NCBI RefSeq assembly: GCF_018732085.1
Contig: NZ_CP076103.1
Span: 1,798,001-1,862,000, forward strand
Length of the DNA stretch: 64,000 bases
Reading direction: 5' to 3'
Origin: Lysobacter capsici
GTDB lineage: Bacteria; Pseudomonadota; Gammaproteobacteria; Xanthomonadales; Xanthomonadaceae
Shown: piece after piece, positions 7,536-15,763 of the stretch
Position numbering within the stretch: position 1 is the first letter of the stretch
Layout: each line of letters begins with the position of its first letter
The notes under the pieces: model-generated
Database searches by the model: none
The model's input: only the letters and a program-made list of their open reading frames with translations
What the model was told of the DNA's origin: nothing
Made by a program: the position numbers and the translations under genes

Positions 7536-9965
7536 ATGAAATTCAGCGAAAACTGGCTCCGCCAGCACGTCCCGACCGCCGCCACGCGCGAGCAGCTCGC
7601 CGCGACCCTGACCGCGATCGGATTGGAAGTCGAAGAAGTCACCGCGCTCGGCGCGGCGCTCGACGGCGTGATCGTCGCGCGCATCGTCAGCACCGAAAAG
7701 CACCCGGAAGCCGATCGCCTGCAGGTTTGCCAGGTCGATACCGGCGCCGGCATGGTCCAGATCGTCTGCGGCGCGCCGAACGCGCGCGCCGGTCTGGTCG
7801 CGCCGCTCGCCACGGTCGGCGCGAACCTGCCCGGCGGGATCGCGATCAAGGCGGCCAAGCTGCGCGGCGTGGAGTCGTTCGGCATGCTGTGCTCGGCCAA
7901 GGAACTGGGCATCGACGCCGACGCTTCGGGCCTGCTGGAACTGCCGGCCGATGCCGTCGCCGGCACCGCGCTGGCGCAATACCTCGGCCTGCCCGACGCC
8001 AGCATCGAGATCAAGCTCACGCCCAATCGCGCCGACTGCTTCAGCGTGCGCGGCATCGCCTTCGATGTCGCCGCGGCGACCGGCAGCACGGTGGCCGCGC
8101 TGGATATCGCGCCGGTGCCGGCGGTGACCGACTCGGCGTTGCACGTCGAACTCAGCGCCGGCGCGGACGTGCCGCGCTACTGCGGCCGGGTGATCGAAGG
8201 CGTCGACGCGACCGCGCCGACCCCGGTGTGGATGGCCGAGCGCCTGCGCCGCAGCGGCGTGCGTCCGGTGTCGCTGTTGGTCGACGTCACCCAGTACGTG
8301 ATGCTCGACCTCGGCCAGCCCATGCACGCCTTCGACCGCGACACCCTGAGCGGCCCGGTCGGCGTGCGCCATGCGCGCGCGGGCGAGGTCACCAAGCTGC
8401 TCAACGGCCAGGACGCGAGCCTGGACGAGCAGTTCATCGCGATCACCGACGGCGAAGGCGCCGCGCAACGGGTGATCGCGCTCGGCGGGATCATGGGCGG
8501 CTTCGACAGCCGGGTGACCGACGCGACCCGCAACGTGTTCCTGGAAGCGGCGCATTTCGCGCCCGCCGCGATCATCGGCCGCGGCCGCAAGCTCGGCCTG
8601 CACACCGACGCCGGCCACCGCTTCGAGCGCGGCGTCGATCCGGAGCTGCCGCGCACCGCGATCGAATACGCGACCCGTCTGATCCTCGACATCGCCGGCG
8701 GCACGCCCGGCCCGGTGGTCGAATCGGCGCTGCCCGACCATCTGCCGCATCCGCTTCCGGTCGTGCTGCGCCGCGCGCGGCTGGCGCGCGTGCTCGGCCT
8801 GAGCGTCGCCGACGCCGATGTCGAGCGCATCCTGCAAGCGCTGGGCCTGACGGTCGAGCGCAGCGACGAAGGCTGGCGGGTGACCCCGCCGAGCCGTCGT
8901 TTCGATATCGCGATCGAGGAAGACCTGATCGAGGAAATCGCCCGCATCCACGGCTACGACGCGATCCCGACCACCTTGCCCGGCGGCGCCGCGCGCCTGA
9001 TCGCGCCGACCGAGACCCGCGTCGACAGCGCCACGGTGCGCCGCCAGCTGGCCGCGCGCGACTATCTGGAAGCGATCAACTACGCCTTCGTCGACGCGGC
9101 CTGGCTGCAACTGTGGCAGGCGCAGGCCGGCGCGGTGCCGCTGGCCAATCCGCTCAGCGCCGAACTGGGGGTCATGCGCACGATGCTGCTGCCGGGCCTG
9201 GTCGCGGCGCTGGGCCGCAATGCCTCGCGCCAGCAGGACCGGGTGCGTTTGTTCGAGCTGGGCAATGTGTTTGTGGGCCGGGATTCGGGATTGGGGATTG
9301 GGGATTCGAAAGAGCACAGCCTGGCGCCGCTTGAAACCCAGCGCGTCGCCGCGGCGGTGTGCGGCGCGGCGCGGGCGGAGCAGTGGGCGGTCGCGTCGGC
9401 GCCGGTCGGGTTCCACGACCTGCGCGGCGATCTCGACAGCCTGGCGATCAGCGCCGGCGCGCAGCTGGAGTACCGGCCGTCGCAGCCGGCCTGGGCGCAT
9501 CCGGGCCGTTCGGCCGACGTGTACCGGATCGACGGCGGCCGCGAGCAGCGGCTGGGCTGGATCGGCCAGCTGCATCCGCGCCTGCAGCGCGCGCTGGACC
9601 TGGACCAGGACGTGATCGCGTTCGAGCTGGATCTCGCGCCGCTGGTCGAGCGCGCCATCCCGAAGGCCGGAGCGCAGTCCAAGTACCCGTCGGTGCGGCG
9701 CGATCGCGCGTTCATCGTCGCCGATTCGGTGCCGTGGGCGGCCATTCAGGCCACAGTGAAGGCCGCCGCCGGCCCGATCCTGCGCGAACTGGTGCTGTTC
9801 GACCGCTACCAGGGCAAGGGCGTGGAAACCGGATTCAAGAGTCTCGCTATGGGCTTGATTGTGCAGGATGAATCGCGCACCCTGACTGACCGGGATGTGG
9901 ATGCGGTCGTGGCTGAAGTAACCGCCGCGGTGGAACGGGAACACGGCGCGAAACTGCGCGCCTGA
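7536..9965 (+). CDS. pheT: phenylalanyl-tRNA synthetase beta subunit, with a repeat-derived insertion
   Basis: Editing and tRNA-binding subunit of PheRS. The 809 residues show the usual order: N-terminal tRNA-binding (EMAP-like) domain about 40-150, B3/4 editing domain about 210-385, B5 about 400-470, catalytic-like core, and the FDX-ACB anticodon-binding domain about 715-808 ending in VEREHGAKLRA. It is about 15 residues longer than the common 790-795. The excess is at residues 582-592, which read RDSGLGIGDS and are encoded by a GGGATT repeat arm. The ATG at 7536 lies 2 bp after the intergenic repeat. Confidence 0.95.
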   Translation: MKFSENWLRQHVPTAATREQLAATLTAIGLEVEEVTALGAALDGVIVARIVSTEKHPEADRLQVCQVDTGAGMVQIVCGAPNARAGLVAPLATVGANLPGGIAIKAAKLRGVESFGMLCSAKELGIDADASGLLELPADAVAGTALAQYLGLPDASIEIKLTPNRADCFSVRGIAFDVAAATGSTVAALDIAPVPAVTDSALHVELSAGADVPRYCGRVIEGVDATAPTPVWMAERLRRSGVRPVSLLVDVTQYVMLDLGQPMHAFDRDTLSGPVGVRHARAGEVTKLLNGQDASLDEQFIAITDGEGAAQRVIALGGIMGGFDSRVTDATRNVFLEAAHFAPAAIIGRGRKLGLHTDAGHRFERGVDPELPRTAIEYATRLILDIAGGTPGPVVESALPDHLPHPLPVVLRRARLARVLGLSVADADVERILQALGLTVERSDEGWRVTPPSRRFDIAIEEDLIEEIARIHGYDAIPTTLPGGAARLIAPTETRVDSATVRRQLAARDYLEAINYAFVDAAWLQLWQAQAGAVPLANPLSAELGVMRTMLLPGLVAALGRNASRQQDRVRLFELGNVFVGRDSGLGIGDSKEHSLAPLETQRVAAAVCGAARAEQWAVASAPVGFHDLRGDLDSLAISAGAQLEYRPSQPAWAHPGRSADVYRIDGGREQRLGWIGQLHPRLQRALDLDQDVIAFELDLAPLVERAIPKAGAQSKYPSVRRDRAFIVADSVPWAAIQATVKAAAGPILRELVLFDRYQGKGVETGFKSLAMGLIVQDESRTLTDRDVDAVVAEVTAAVEREHGAKLRA
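9280..9310 (+). repeat. Single GGGATT repeat arm inside pheT
   Basis: GGGATTCGGGATTGGGGATT-like DNA, clearly related to the intergenic GGGAATC palindromes, sits in frame within the pheT core domain. Only one arm is present. Confidence 0.75.
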
Positions 9966-10019
9966 ACCCGGTCCGGCATCACTGGACGGACCCAGCCCGG
10001 GCGTCGAGCAGAGGACAAC

Positions 10020-10334
10020 ATGGCACTAACGAAAGCGGAAATGGCGGAGCGGTTGTTCGACGAAGTCGGGCTGAACAAGCGCGAGGCCAAGGAGTTCGTC
10101 GACGCGTTCTTCGATGCGCTGCGCGAGGCATTGGAGCAGGGCCGGCAGGTCAAGCTGTCGGGCTTCGGCAACTTCGACCTGCGCCGCAAGAACCAGCGGC
10201 CCGGCCGCAATCCCAAGACCGGCGAGGAAATCCCGATCTCGGCGCGCACGGTGGTCACCTTCCGTCCGGGCCAGAAGCTGAAGGAACGCGTCGAGGCTTA
10301 CAGCGGAGGCGAGCATGCTGGATCCGGGCAGTAA
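10020..10334 (+). CDS. ihfA: integration host factor alpha subunit
   Basis: DNA-bending nucleoid protein, heterodimer with IHF-beta. The 104 residues include the HU/IHF fold with the arm sequence GRNPKTGEEIPISARTVVTF, whose Pro intercalates DNA. Its place directly after pheT is conserved in gammaproteobacteria. Its last 20 bases overlap the start of the MerR gene, indicating coupling. Confidence 0.95.
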   Translation: MALTKAEMAERLFDEVGLNKREAKEFVDAFFDALREALEQGRQVKLSGFGNFDLRRKNQRPGRNPKTGEEIPISARTVVTFRPGQKLKERVEAYSGGEHAGSGQ

Positions 10335-10671
10335 CCGCGAACTACCGCCGATCCCGGCCAAGCGCTACTTCACCATCGGTGAAGTCAGCGAGCTGTGCGA
10401 CGTCAAACCGCATGTGCTGCGCTACTGGGAAACCGAATTTCCGACCCTCAATCCGGTCAAGCGCCGCGGCAACCGCCGCTACTACCAGCGCCATGAAGTG
10501 CTGATGGTGCGGCAGATCCGCGGCCTGCTGTACGAACAGGGCTACACCATCGGCGGCGCGCGCCTGCGCCTGGAAGGCGAGTCGGCGAAGGACGAATCGG
10601 CGCTGAGCTCGCAGATCGTCAAGCAGGTGCGGATGGAACTGGAAGAAGTGCTGCAGTTGTTGCGGCGCTGA
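10315..10671 (+). CDS. MerR-family transcriptional regulator
   Basis: A 118-residue regulator with an N-terminal winged helix (YFTIGEVSELCDVKPHVLRYWE, about 17-40) and a dimerisation helix at the C-terminus (KQVRMELEEVLQLL). It lacks any effector domain, like the small MerR protein that follows ihfA in many proteobacteria. Its start overlaps ihfA by 20 bp. Target genes unknown. Confidence 0.9.
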   Translation: MLDPGSNRELPPIPAKRYFTIGEVSELCDVKPHVLRYWETEFPTLNPVKRRGNRRYYQRHEVLMVRQIRGLLYEQGYTIGGARLRLEGESAKDESALSSQIVKQVRMELEEVLQLLRR

Positions 10672-10673
10672 AA

Positions 10674-10756
10674 GGCCGGGAATCGGGAATGGAGAATCGG
10701 GAATCGGCGGTCCGCCTGCGACGATTCCCGATTCTCCATTCCCGATTCCCGTAACA
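10674..10756. repeat. GGGAATC palindrome after the MerR gene
   Basis: Left arm GGGAATCGGGAATGGAGAAT (10679-10698) and right arm ATTCTCCATTCCCGATTCCC (10731-10750) are perfect complements over 20 bases with about 30 bases between. It may terminate or stabilise the pheT-ihfA-merR message. Confidence 0.85.
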
Positions 10757-10762
10757 AGCGGC

Positions 10763-10768
10763 TATACT
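10763..10768 (+). promoter_or_regulatory. -10 box of the tRNA-Pro promoter
   Basis: TATACT lies 35 bases before the tRNA 5' end. The -35 region would fall in the repeat arm and is not obvious, so only the -10 is proposed. Confidence 0.4.
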
Positions 10769-10803
10769 TGCCGCCCGTTCGCAAGAGCGGATCAGCATCA
10801 TGT

Positions 10804-10880
10804 CGGGGCGTAGCGCAGCCTGGTAGCGCATCTGCCTGGGGGGCAGAGGGTCGTCGGTTCAAATCCGGCCGTCCCGACCA
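10804..10880 (+). tRNA. tRNA-Pro (anticodon GGG), CCA encoded
   Basis: A full cloverleaf can be drawn: acceptor CGGGGCG / CGTCCCG (one G-T pair), anticodon arm TCTGC-CTGGGGG-GCAGA with GGG at positions 34-36, T-arm loop GTTCAAATC, discriminator A and encoded CCA. Confidence 0.97.
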
Positions 10881-10901
10881 CTGATCGAGCCGTAAACGCA
10901 G

Positions 10902-10929
10902 CCCTGGCGAAAGCCGGGGTTTCGTGTTT
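10902..10929 (+). terminator. tRNA-Pro terminator
   Basis: Stem CCCTGGC-GAAA-GCCGGGG followed by TTTCGTGTTT, 21 bases after the CCA end. An almost identical hairpin recurs at 11602-11630 after the decayed tRNA copy. Confidence 0.65.
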
Positions 10930-11160
10930 CTGGGGGATCGGCGGCCTCCCTTCCAGCCACGCGGCGATGCCGATGCGGCGAGACGAGGCTATGCGAGGCT
11001 TCCCGCCAGAAGCGCCGGCGCGCAGCCGGCCGTCGCGCACCGGCGCTGAATCGCGCGCAGATGAAGCTCCGTGGGCTGGCCGATTCCGACCATTGGTCGA
11101 AGACATGCCCAAAATCGCGGCGGTATGCTCGGCGCTCCCCCAATGTGGAAAGGAGTTCCT

Positions 11161-11427
11161 ATGCGCTACCTGGCCGCAATCGTCCTTTCGCTGCTGCTGG
11201 CAGTCCCCGCCTGGGCCCAGTCGGTGGCCTTCGGCAGCAAACTGGTCACCGTCGGCGACAGCGCCGGCAAGGTTTACCAAGTCGCGGGCAAGCCCGACCG
11301 CGTCGTGCAGCTGCAGAACAAGTTCGGCGCCAACAACGGCGAACGCTTCGAGTATTACGTGGGCAACAAGACAGTGCTGATCACGGTTCGTGATGGGCAC
11401 GTGGTGGCGATCAGCGAGGTTTTCTAA
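11161..11427 (+). CDS. Small secreted DUF2845-like protein
   Basis: Eighty-eight residues with a clear signal peptide (MRYLAAIVLSLLLAVPAWA, cleavage after residue 19) and a mature part opening SVAFGSKLVTVGDSAGKVYQ, which resembles DUF2845 proteins of xanthomonads. Probably periplasmic. AAAGGAG lies 6 bases before the ATG. It sits between tRNA-Pro and the tRNA relict, so it may be part of a decayed insertion, although its codon use looks native. Function unknown. Confidence 0.75.
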   Translation: MRYLAAIVLSLLLAVPAWAQSVAFGSKLVTVGDSAGKVYQVAGKPDRVVQLQNKFGANNGERFEYYVGNKTVLITVRDGHVVAISEVF

Positions 11428-11548
11428 GGCCGTAAACGCAAAGCGGTGTTTGCACAGCGCGGGTGAACGTCTTCTTGGCGGTTCGCATCACGTAGTTCGC
11501 TTCGTGTCGGTCGCATGTCGCCGCCGTTGCTCCGGTCTGAACACCGAG

Positions 11549-11630
11549 CGTCGTCGGTTCTAATCCGCGGTTCTGGTCATTGATCGAGTTGCAGGCGCAG
11601 CCCCTGGCGAAAGCCGGGGCTTCGTGGTTT
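11549..11630 (+). pseudogene. Decayed copy of the tRNA-Pro 3' half and its terminator
   Basis: The bases align with 10849-10930: GTCGTCGGTTC is identical, the rest of the T-arm and acceptor is degenerate (TAATCCGCGGTTCTGGTCA), then TGATCGAG and the CCCTGGCGAAAGCCGGGG hairpin follow as in the real gene. The acceptor stem cannot form with any local 5' half. It looks like an attachment-site remnant or partial duplication about 700 bp from tRNA-Pro. Confidence 0.65.
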
Positions 11631-11760
11631 AGAGTTCTGTCAGCGTAGATCGCGACCGCCGATGCCGATGTCGCGCGACGAGGCCTGGTTATGCGGGATC
11701 GCGTGACAGTTCGAACGGCCCGTACCCGATGTCGGTTGATTTCGTCGTCGGACCGGAAAG

Positions 11761-11784
11761 CGTCGGGGCTCAAGCCCCTCCCAC
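11761..11784. repeat. REP-like palindrome, CGTCGGGGCTCAAGCCCC family
   Basis: A single copy of the GTCGGGGCT(C/G)AAGCCCCTCCCAC palindrome, also found at 20144, 20247, 31868-32340 and 55622-55702. Confidence 0.75.
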
Positions 11785-11849
11785 AGAGATTGCGTGGCCT
11801 ACGCCGCGAATCGATGCTCGTTCGAAAATCACGAATCACGAATCACGCC

Positions 11850-12866
11850 CTACGGGTCCTCGACCGTATACCCCGCCGCGCGCAGCTTATCGAGCAGTCC
11901 GCCGGTTTCCAGCAGGTCGGCCACCGGCAAGGTCGCGAAGGTGCTGTTGTTCTTCGCGATCGCGTCTTCGGCGCGCTCCAGCCATTGCGCGGTGACGCGC
12001 TGGCGCAGGTCGCCGAGGTTGAGGCGCTTGGCCACGCCGGTCGCGGCAAGCGCTTCCAGACAGGTGCGGTATTGGTCGCCCTGCGGCAGGGTGCGCAGGG
12101 TGGCGATGTCGCCGATCGCCCAGGCGTTGCCGCGCGCGCGCATCGATTCGAGGTCGCTTTCGATCCGCGACAAGGTCTTGGCGAAGCATTCGCGGTCGTC
12201 GAGCGCGCTGGCCGAGAATTCCTTCAAGGTGGCCTTGGGGTCGTCGATCTTCAGGGTCACGCGCGCTTCGGTGATCGGCACGTCGTGCTGCTTGGCGGCC
12301 TTGTCGACCACCGGCTGCACCACGCCCTTGAGCGACATTCCGGACTGTTTGATCGCCGCTTCGTACAACTCCTGCGCGGCGAAGATCGGGCGCCATTTCT
12401 CGACCCCGCCGTCGCGGCCGATGTAGCGCGCCTTGAGCGTGGTCCAGCGCGCGTAGAGGTCGGCCGGGACCACTTCCTGCAGGGTCTTGCCGTCGGGGTT
12501 CTTGCGCGCCTTGAGCGCGGTCGGGATCAGCATCATGGTGCGCACCACGCCCAGTTCGGTGCCGAAGCTGACCGAGGGCGGGGCGATGACTTCCTGCGAT
12601 TCGGCGATGGTCGCCTCGACCTGGCGCGACAGCCAGGTCATGTCCTTCGGCAATGGGCTCAGGGTGCCGAGGATCCACAGCACGTGACCGCCGCGCATGA
12701 CTTTCCACAGCCCGGGTCCGGGCTGTTCGCCGGTGACCACCAGGGTGTCGAAATCGCGGATGTCGCCGCTCGGCGGGGCGGCGGCGGACGGGGTCGGCGC
12801 GGTCTGCGCGGCGGTGGCGCCGGGCAGCAGCGCCAGCAAGGCGAGGACGATGAGGGCACGACGCAT
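11850..12866 (-). CDS. TraB/GumN-like secreted protein
   Basis: A 338-residue protein with an N-terminal signal peptide (MRRALIVLALLALLPGATAAQ) and the TraB/GumN start LWKVMRGGHVLWILGTLSPLP. Canonical TraB proteins have a His-containing GTIH motif that is thought to be metallo-catalytic; here the motif reads GTLSPLP, so the first histidine is absent. This matches a divergent xanthomonad subgroup and suggests changed or lost hydrolase activity. The start (12866) is the only ATG that yields a signal peptide. It is divergent from the iron-uptake operon. Confidence 0.8.
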   Translation of the reverse strand: MRRALIVLALLALLPGATAAQTAPTPSAAAPPSGDIRDFDTLVVTGEQPGPGLWKVMRGGHVLWILGTLSPLPKDMTWLSRQVEATIAESQEVIAPPSVSFGTELGVVRTMMLIPTALKARKNPDGKTLQEVVPADLYARWTTLKARYIGRDGGVEKWRPIFAAQELYEAAIKQSGMSLKGVVQPVVDKAAKQHDVPITEARVTLKIDDPKATLKEFSASALDDRECFAKTLSRIESDLESMRARGNAWAIGDIATLRTLPQGDQYRTCLEALAATGVAKRLNLGDLRQRVTAQWLERAEDAIAKNNSTFATLPVADLLETGGLLDKLRAAGYTVEDP

Positions 12867-13018
12867 CCGTAACGCTCCTGAGCGGGGGATGAGGGCTCGG
12901 CGGAAGCCGGATCGTAGCCGTTCCCCGGTCGCCGCTGTGTACTCATATGTAACCGGACCGGTCCGACAAGGCGGGTTTGCGTCACCGGTTCGGTGCGATC
13001 CGCGACCGCTAATGGTTT

Positions 13019-13037
13019 GCAAATGAGAACCATTGCC
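13019..13037 (+). promoter_or_regulatory. Fur box before the DUF3649 operon
   Basis: GCAAATGAGAACCATTGCC matches the 19-bp consensus GATAATGATAATCATTATC at 13 of 19 positions, about 90 bp before the first gene. It points to repression by Fur-Fe2+. Confidence 0.65.
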
Positions 13038-13124
13038 AATTAGACTGATCGCTGGCCCGCCGCTGCGGGCGTCCGACCGCGCGGCAGGAAGCTGGCCCGG
13101 CCCCCGTCCGCCTACGAACTGCGC

Positions 13125-13475
13125 ATGACCGACACGCTCGCCCCCACGGCCTCCGCCTCCGTTGCCTCGCGCAAGCCGCGTCCGACCCTGTCGTGGGAGT
13201 ATCGCGGTGGAGTCGCGTTGCGCTCGCTCGCCGCGATCGTGATCGGGTACCTGGTCGCGTATGGATTCACCGCGTTCGGCACGGTGGTGTTGCCGTTCGC
13301 GCGCAATGACCGGGTGGTTGCGGCGAGTCTGCTCTGCTTCTTCGTGTGGTGCGCGGCGGCGATGTACGCCTTCGCTGCGCGCAGCGCCTGGCGCGCGTGC
13401 TGGGTGCTGGCGCTGTGGGCGGGCGCGATGTACGCGGTGGCGTTGCTGTTCCCCGAAGCGGCGGCGCGGCCGTGA
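13125..13475 (+). CDS. DUF3649 inner-membrane protein, iron-uptake operon
   Basis: The 116-residue protein has three predicted membrane helices (about 35-57, 65-82, 88-107). DUF3649 proteins occur with a PepSY-TM protein and DUF3325 next to TonB-dependent siderophore receptors, which is exactly the order here. Role inferred as accessory to ferric-siderophore handling at the inner membrane. ATG at 13125; an alternative start is not evident. Confidence 0.75.
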   Translation: MTDTLAPTASASVASRKPRPTLSWEYRGGVALRSLAAIVIGYLVAYGFTAFGTVVLPFARNDRVVAASLLCFFVWCAAAMYAFAARSAWRACWVLALWAGAMYAVALLFPEAAARP

Positions 13476-13500
13476 ACGACTGCAGCATGAGGGCGAGCGC

Positions 13501-15081
13501 ATGAAGAATTCCTTCTCCCAGGCGATGGCCTGGCTGCATACCTGGGCCGGGCTGGTGATCGGCTGGTTGCTGTTCGTGATCTTCGTAGGCGGCACGATCG
13601 CCTGCTTCGACAAGGAACTCACTCACTGGATGCAGCCGGCGCTGCACGGCCATGAGCGCAGCGGCGAAAGCGTCGACCTGGACCAGGCCATCGTCCAGTT
13701 GCAGAACGTGTCCAAGCCGCATCCGCACGCGTACTACGTGACCTTGCCGAGCGAACGCAGCAAGTCACTGGAAGGCGGCGTGTACTACGACGCCGGCGAT
13801 CCGGACCTGCTCAGTCTCGACCCGGCCACCGGCAAGAAGATTCCCGAAACCGCCGGCGGCGAGTTCTTCTTCACTCTGCATTTCAACCTGCATTCGCCGC
13901 TGTGGGGCATGTACATCGTCGGCATCGCCGGCATGTTCATGCTGATCGCGATCCTGACCGGCATCGTGATCCACAAGCGCATCTTCAAGGACTTCTTCAC
14001 CTTCCGGCCGAAGACCGGCGGCCAGCGCGCGTGGCTGGACGGCCACAACCTGACCGGCGTGCTCGGTCTGCCGTTCCATCTGATGATCGCCTACACCGGC
14101 GTGGCGATCTTCGTCGCCAACTACATGCCGGCCGGGTTGAACGCGGCCTACAACGGCGATGTCGAGAAATTCTTCGTCGAGGCCGCGGACAGTTACGAGC
14201 GGCCGGAAACCGGCAAGGCGCTGAAGACGATCTATCCGGTCGACAAATTGGTCGCCGATGCGCGTCAGCGCCTGGGCCAGCCGATCACCTGGGTCAGCGT
14301 GCATCACCCCGACGACACCAGCGCTACGATTTCCTTCGGCGGCGATCACAGCCGCAACGTGGCCTGGAACTTCGACTCGGTGTTCTACGACGCCAACGAC
14401 GGCAAGTTCCTGCATCAGTCGGGCGCGCCGCAGGCCGGCTACAAGACCTACACCTTCCTCGGCGGCATGCACATGGCGCAGTGGGGCGGCAGCGCGCTGC
14501 GCTGGCTGTATTTCGTGATGGGCCTGGCCGGCTGCGTGATGATCGCCAGCGGCATGCAGGTGTGGGTCAGCAAGCGCGCGAAGAAGATCGCCGAGGCCGG
14601 CAGCGCATCGGGTTACGGCCTGGTGCAGGCGCTCAACCTCGGCGTGGTCGGCGGTTTACCGCTGGCGAGCGCGGCGATGGTGATCGCCAACCGGCTGATG
14701 CCGGCCGAGATCGCGCAACGCGCCAACGCCGAGATCACCGTGTTCTGCGCGGTCTGGATCGCGGCCACGCTGTACGCGGCGATCCCGGCGGTGCACAAGC
14801 GCGGCTGGGGCCAGTTCTTCGCGATCAACGCGGTGGCGTTCGCGCTGATTCCGCTGGTGAATCTGGCGACTTCGCCGAACAGTCACCTGCTCGCGACGAT
14901 CGCGCGCGGCGACTGGTCGCTGGCCGCGGTTGACCTGACCGCGTTCGCGCTGGGCGCGGGATTCGCGCTGCTGGCGCGCAACAGTTTCGTCAAGGCGCGT
15001 CAGCCGATCGTCGAGCGCAAGCCGCGTCGCGCCGAGCGCGGCAACGAGTCGGGCAACCAGCCCGCGCTCGCGGATCGCTGA
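13501..15081 (+). CDS. PepSY-associated TM protein (putative siderophore-iron reductase/uptake)
   Basis: A 526-residue inner-membrane protein beginning MKNSFSQAMAWLHTWAGLVIG, the classic PepSY_TM start, with histidines in the first helices (LHTWAG, HFNLHSPLWG, HNLTGVLGLPFH) that could bind heme. A periplasmic PepSY-like region follows helix 1 and again between the middle helices; the C-terminus adds four helices. Such proteins are thought to reduce or release iron from siderophores. It is 25 bp after DUF3649 and Fur control is inferred. The ATG at 13501 is preceded by GAGGGCGAG. Confidence 0.85.
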   Translation: MKNSFSQAMAWLHTWAGLVIGWLLFVIFVGGTIACFDKELTHWMQPALHGHERSGESVDLDQAIVQLQNVSKPHPHAYYVTLPSERSKSLEGGVYYDAGDPDLLSLDPATGKKIPETAGGEFFFTLHFNLHSPLWGMYIVGIAGMFMLIAILTGIVIHKRIFKDFFTFRPKTGGQRAWLDGHNLTGVLGLPFHLMIAYTGVAIFVANYMPAGLNAAYNGDVEKFFVEAADSYERPETGKALKTIYPVDKLVADARQRLGQPITWVSVHHPDDTSATISFGGDHSRNVAWNFDSVFYDANDGKFLHQSGAPQAGYKTYTFLGGMHMAQWGGSALRWLYFVMGLAGCVMIASGMQVWVSKRAKKIAEAGSASGYGLVQALNLGVVGGLPLASAAMVIANRLMPAEIAQRANAEITVFCAVWIAATLYAAIPAVHKRGWGQFFAINAVAFALIPLVNLATSPNSHLLATIARGDWSLAAVDLTAFALGAGFALLARNSFVKARQPIVERKPRRAERGNESGNQPALADR

Positions 15082-15093
15082 GGAGGCGTGCGC

Positions 15094-15426
15094 ATGCTTT
15101 GGTTGGGTCTGTGCCTGGGAATCGCCGCGTGGTGCCTGTTGAGCCTGGGGCTGGAAAAGCACCATCGGCAGGTGTTCGCCAGCGCCTTCGACGCCTCGCG
15201 CGCGCGCCTGTTGCGCGCGGCCGGATGGCTGCTGTTGGCGGTGGATTTCGGCTTGTTCGTCTACGGCTGGGGCTGGGCGCAGGGGCCGATCTTCTGGACC
15301 GCCGCGTTGATCATTTCGGCGTTGGCCTGGAGTGTGCTGATGACGATGCTGCCGCGCGCGAGCACGAAGATCGCCGCGGTCGCGCTGCTCAGCGCCGTGG
15401 TGCTGATTCCGTTCTGGGCCGGTTGA
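15094..15426 (+). CDS. DUF3325 membrane protein
   Basis: A 110-residue protein with four hydrophobic helices, the usual third member of the DUF3649/PepSY-TM/DUF3325 set. The ATG at 15094 stands 7 bases after a perfect AGGAGG (15081-15086); the in-frame GTG at 15088 is too close to that site. Function unknown beyond its link to iron uptake. Confidence 0.75.
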   Translation: MLWLGLCLGIAAWCLLSLGLEKHHRQVFASAFDASRARLLRAAGWLLLAVDFGLFVYGWGWAQGPIFWTAALIISALAWSVLMTMLPRASTKIAAVALLSAVVLIPFWAG

Positions 15427-15471
15427 AACGATCATCCATCGCGACGACGCGATCGTCGCTGGCGCTGCGCC

Positions 15472-15750
15472 TCAAACGATCCAGCGCTTCAATTTCTCGA
15501 CGTAGACGCCATCGCCGTCCTGCACCGGCGCGCGGGTCAGCAATTCCTGCCTGAGCGGCGCCGGCAGCGCATCGGTTTCGATCGTGTCGAGCAAATCGCG
15601 TATCTCCAGCGACCAACCGGCGCGCAAGGCTTCGCTGTGCGCGGCATCGTGGCCGGACCACTGCCAGCCTTTGTCGTTGTACGCGGCGATCGATCCGAGC
15701 AGGGCGAGCAGCCGCTTCATCGCCATCGACGATGCGGCCGGTTCGCTCAT
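15472..15750 (-). CDS. Hypothetical 92-aa protein downstream of dxs
   Basis: MSEPAASSMAMKRLLALLGSI and a soluble, charged remainder ending VEKLKRWIV. It starts 13 bases after the dxs stop on the same strand, so it is probably co-transcribed. I recognise no domain. Third-position GC is high, as in neighbours, supporting coding. Confidence 0.65.
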   Translation of the reverse strand: MSEPAASSMAMKRLLALLGSIAAYNDKGWQWSGHDAAHSEALRAGWSLEIRDLLDTIETDALPAPLRQELLTRAPVQDGDGVYVEKLKRWIV

Positions 15751-15763
15751 CCGATCGACTCGC

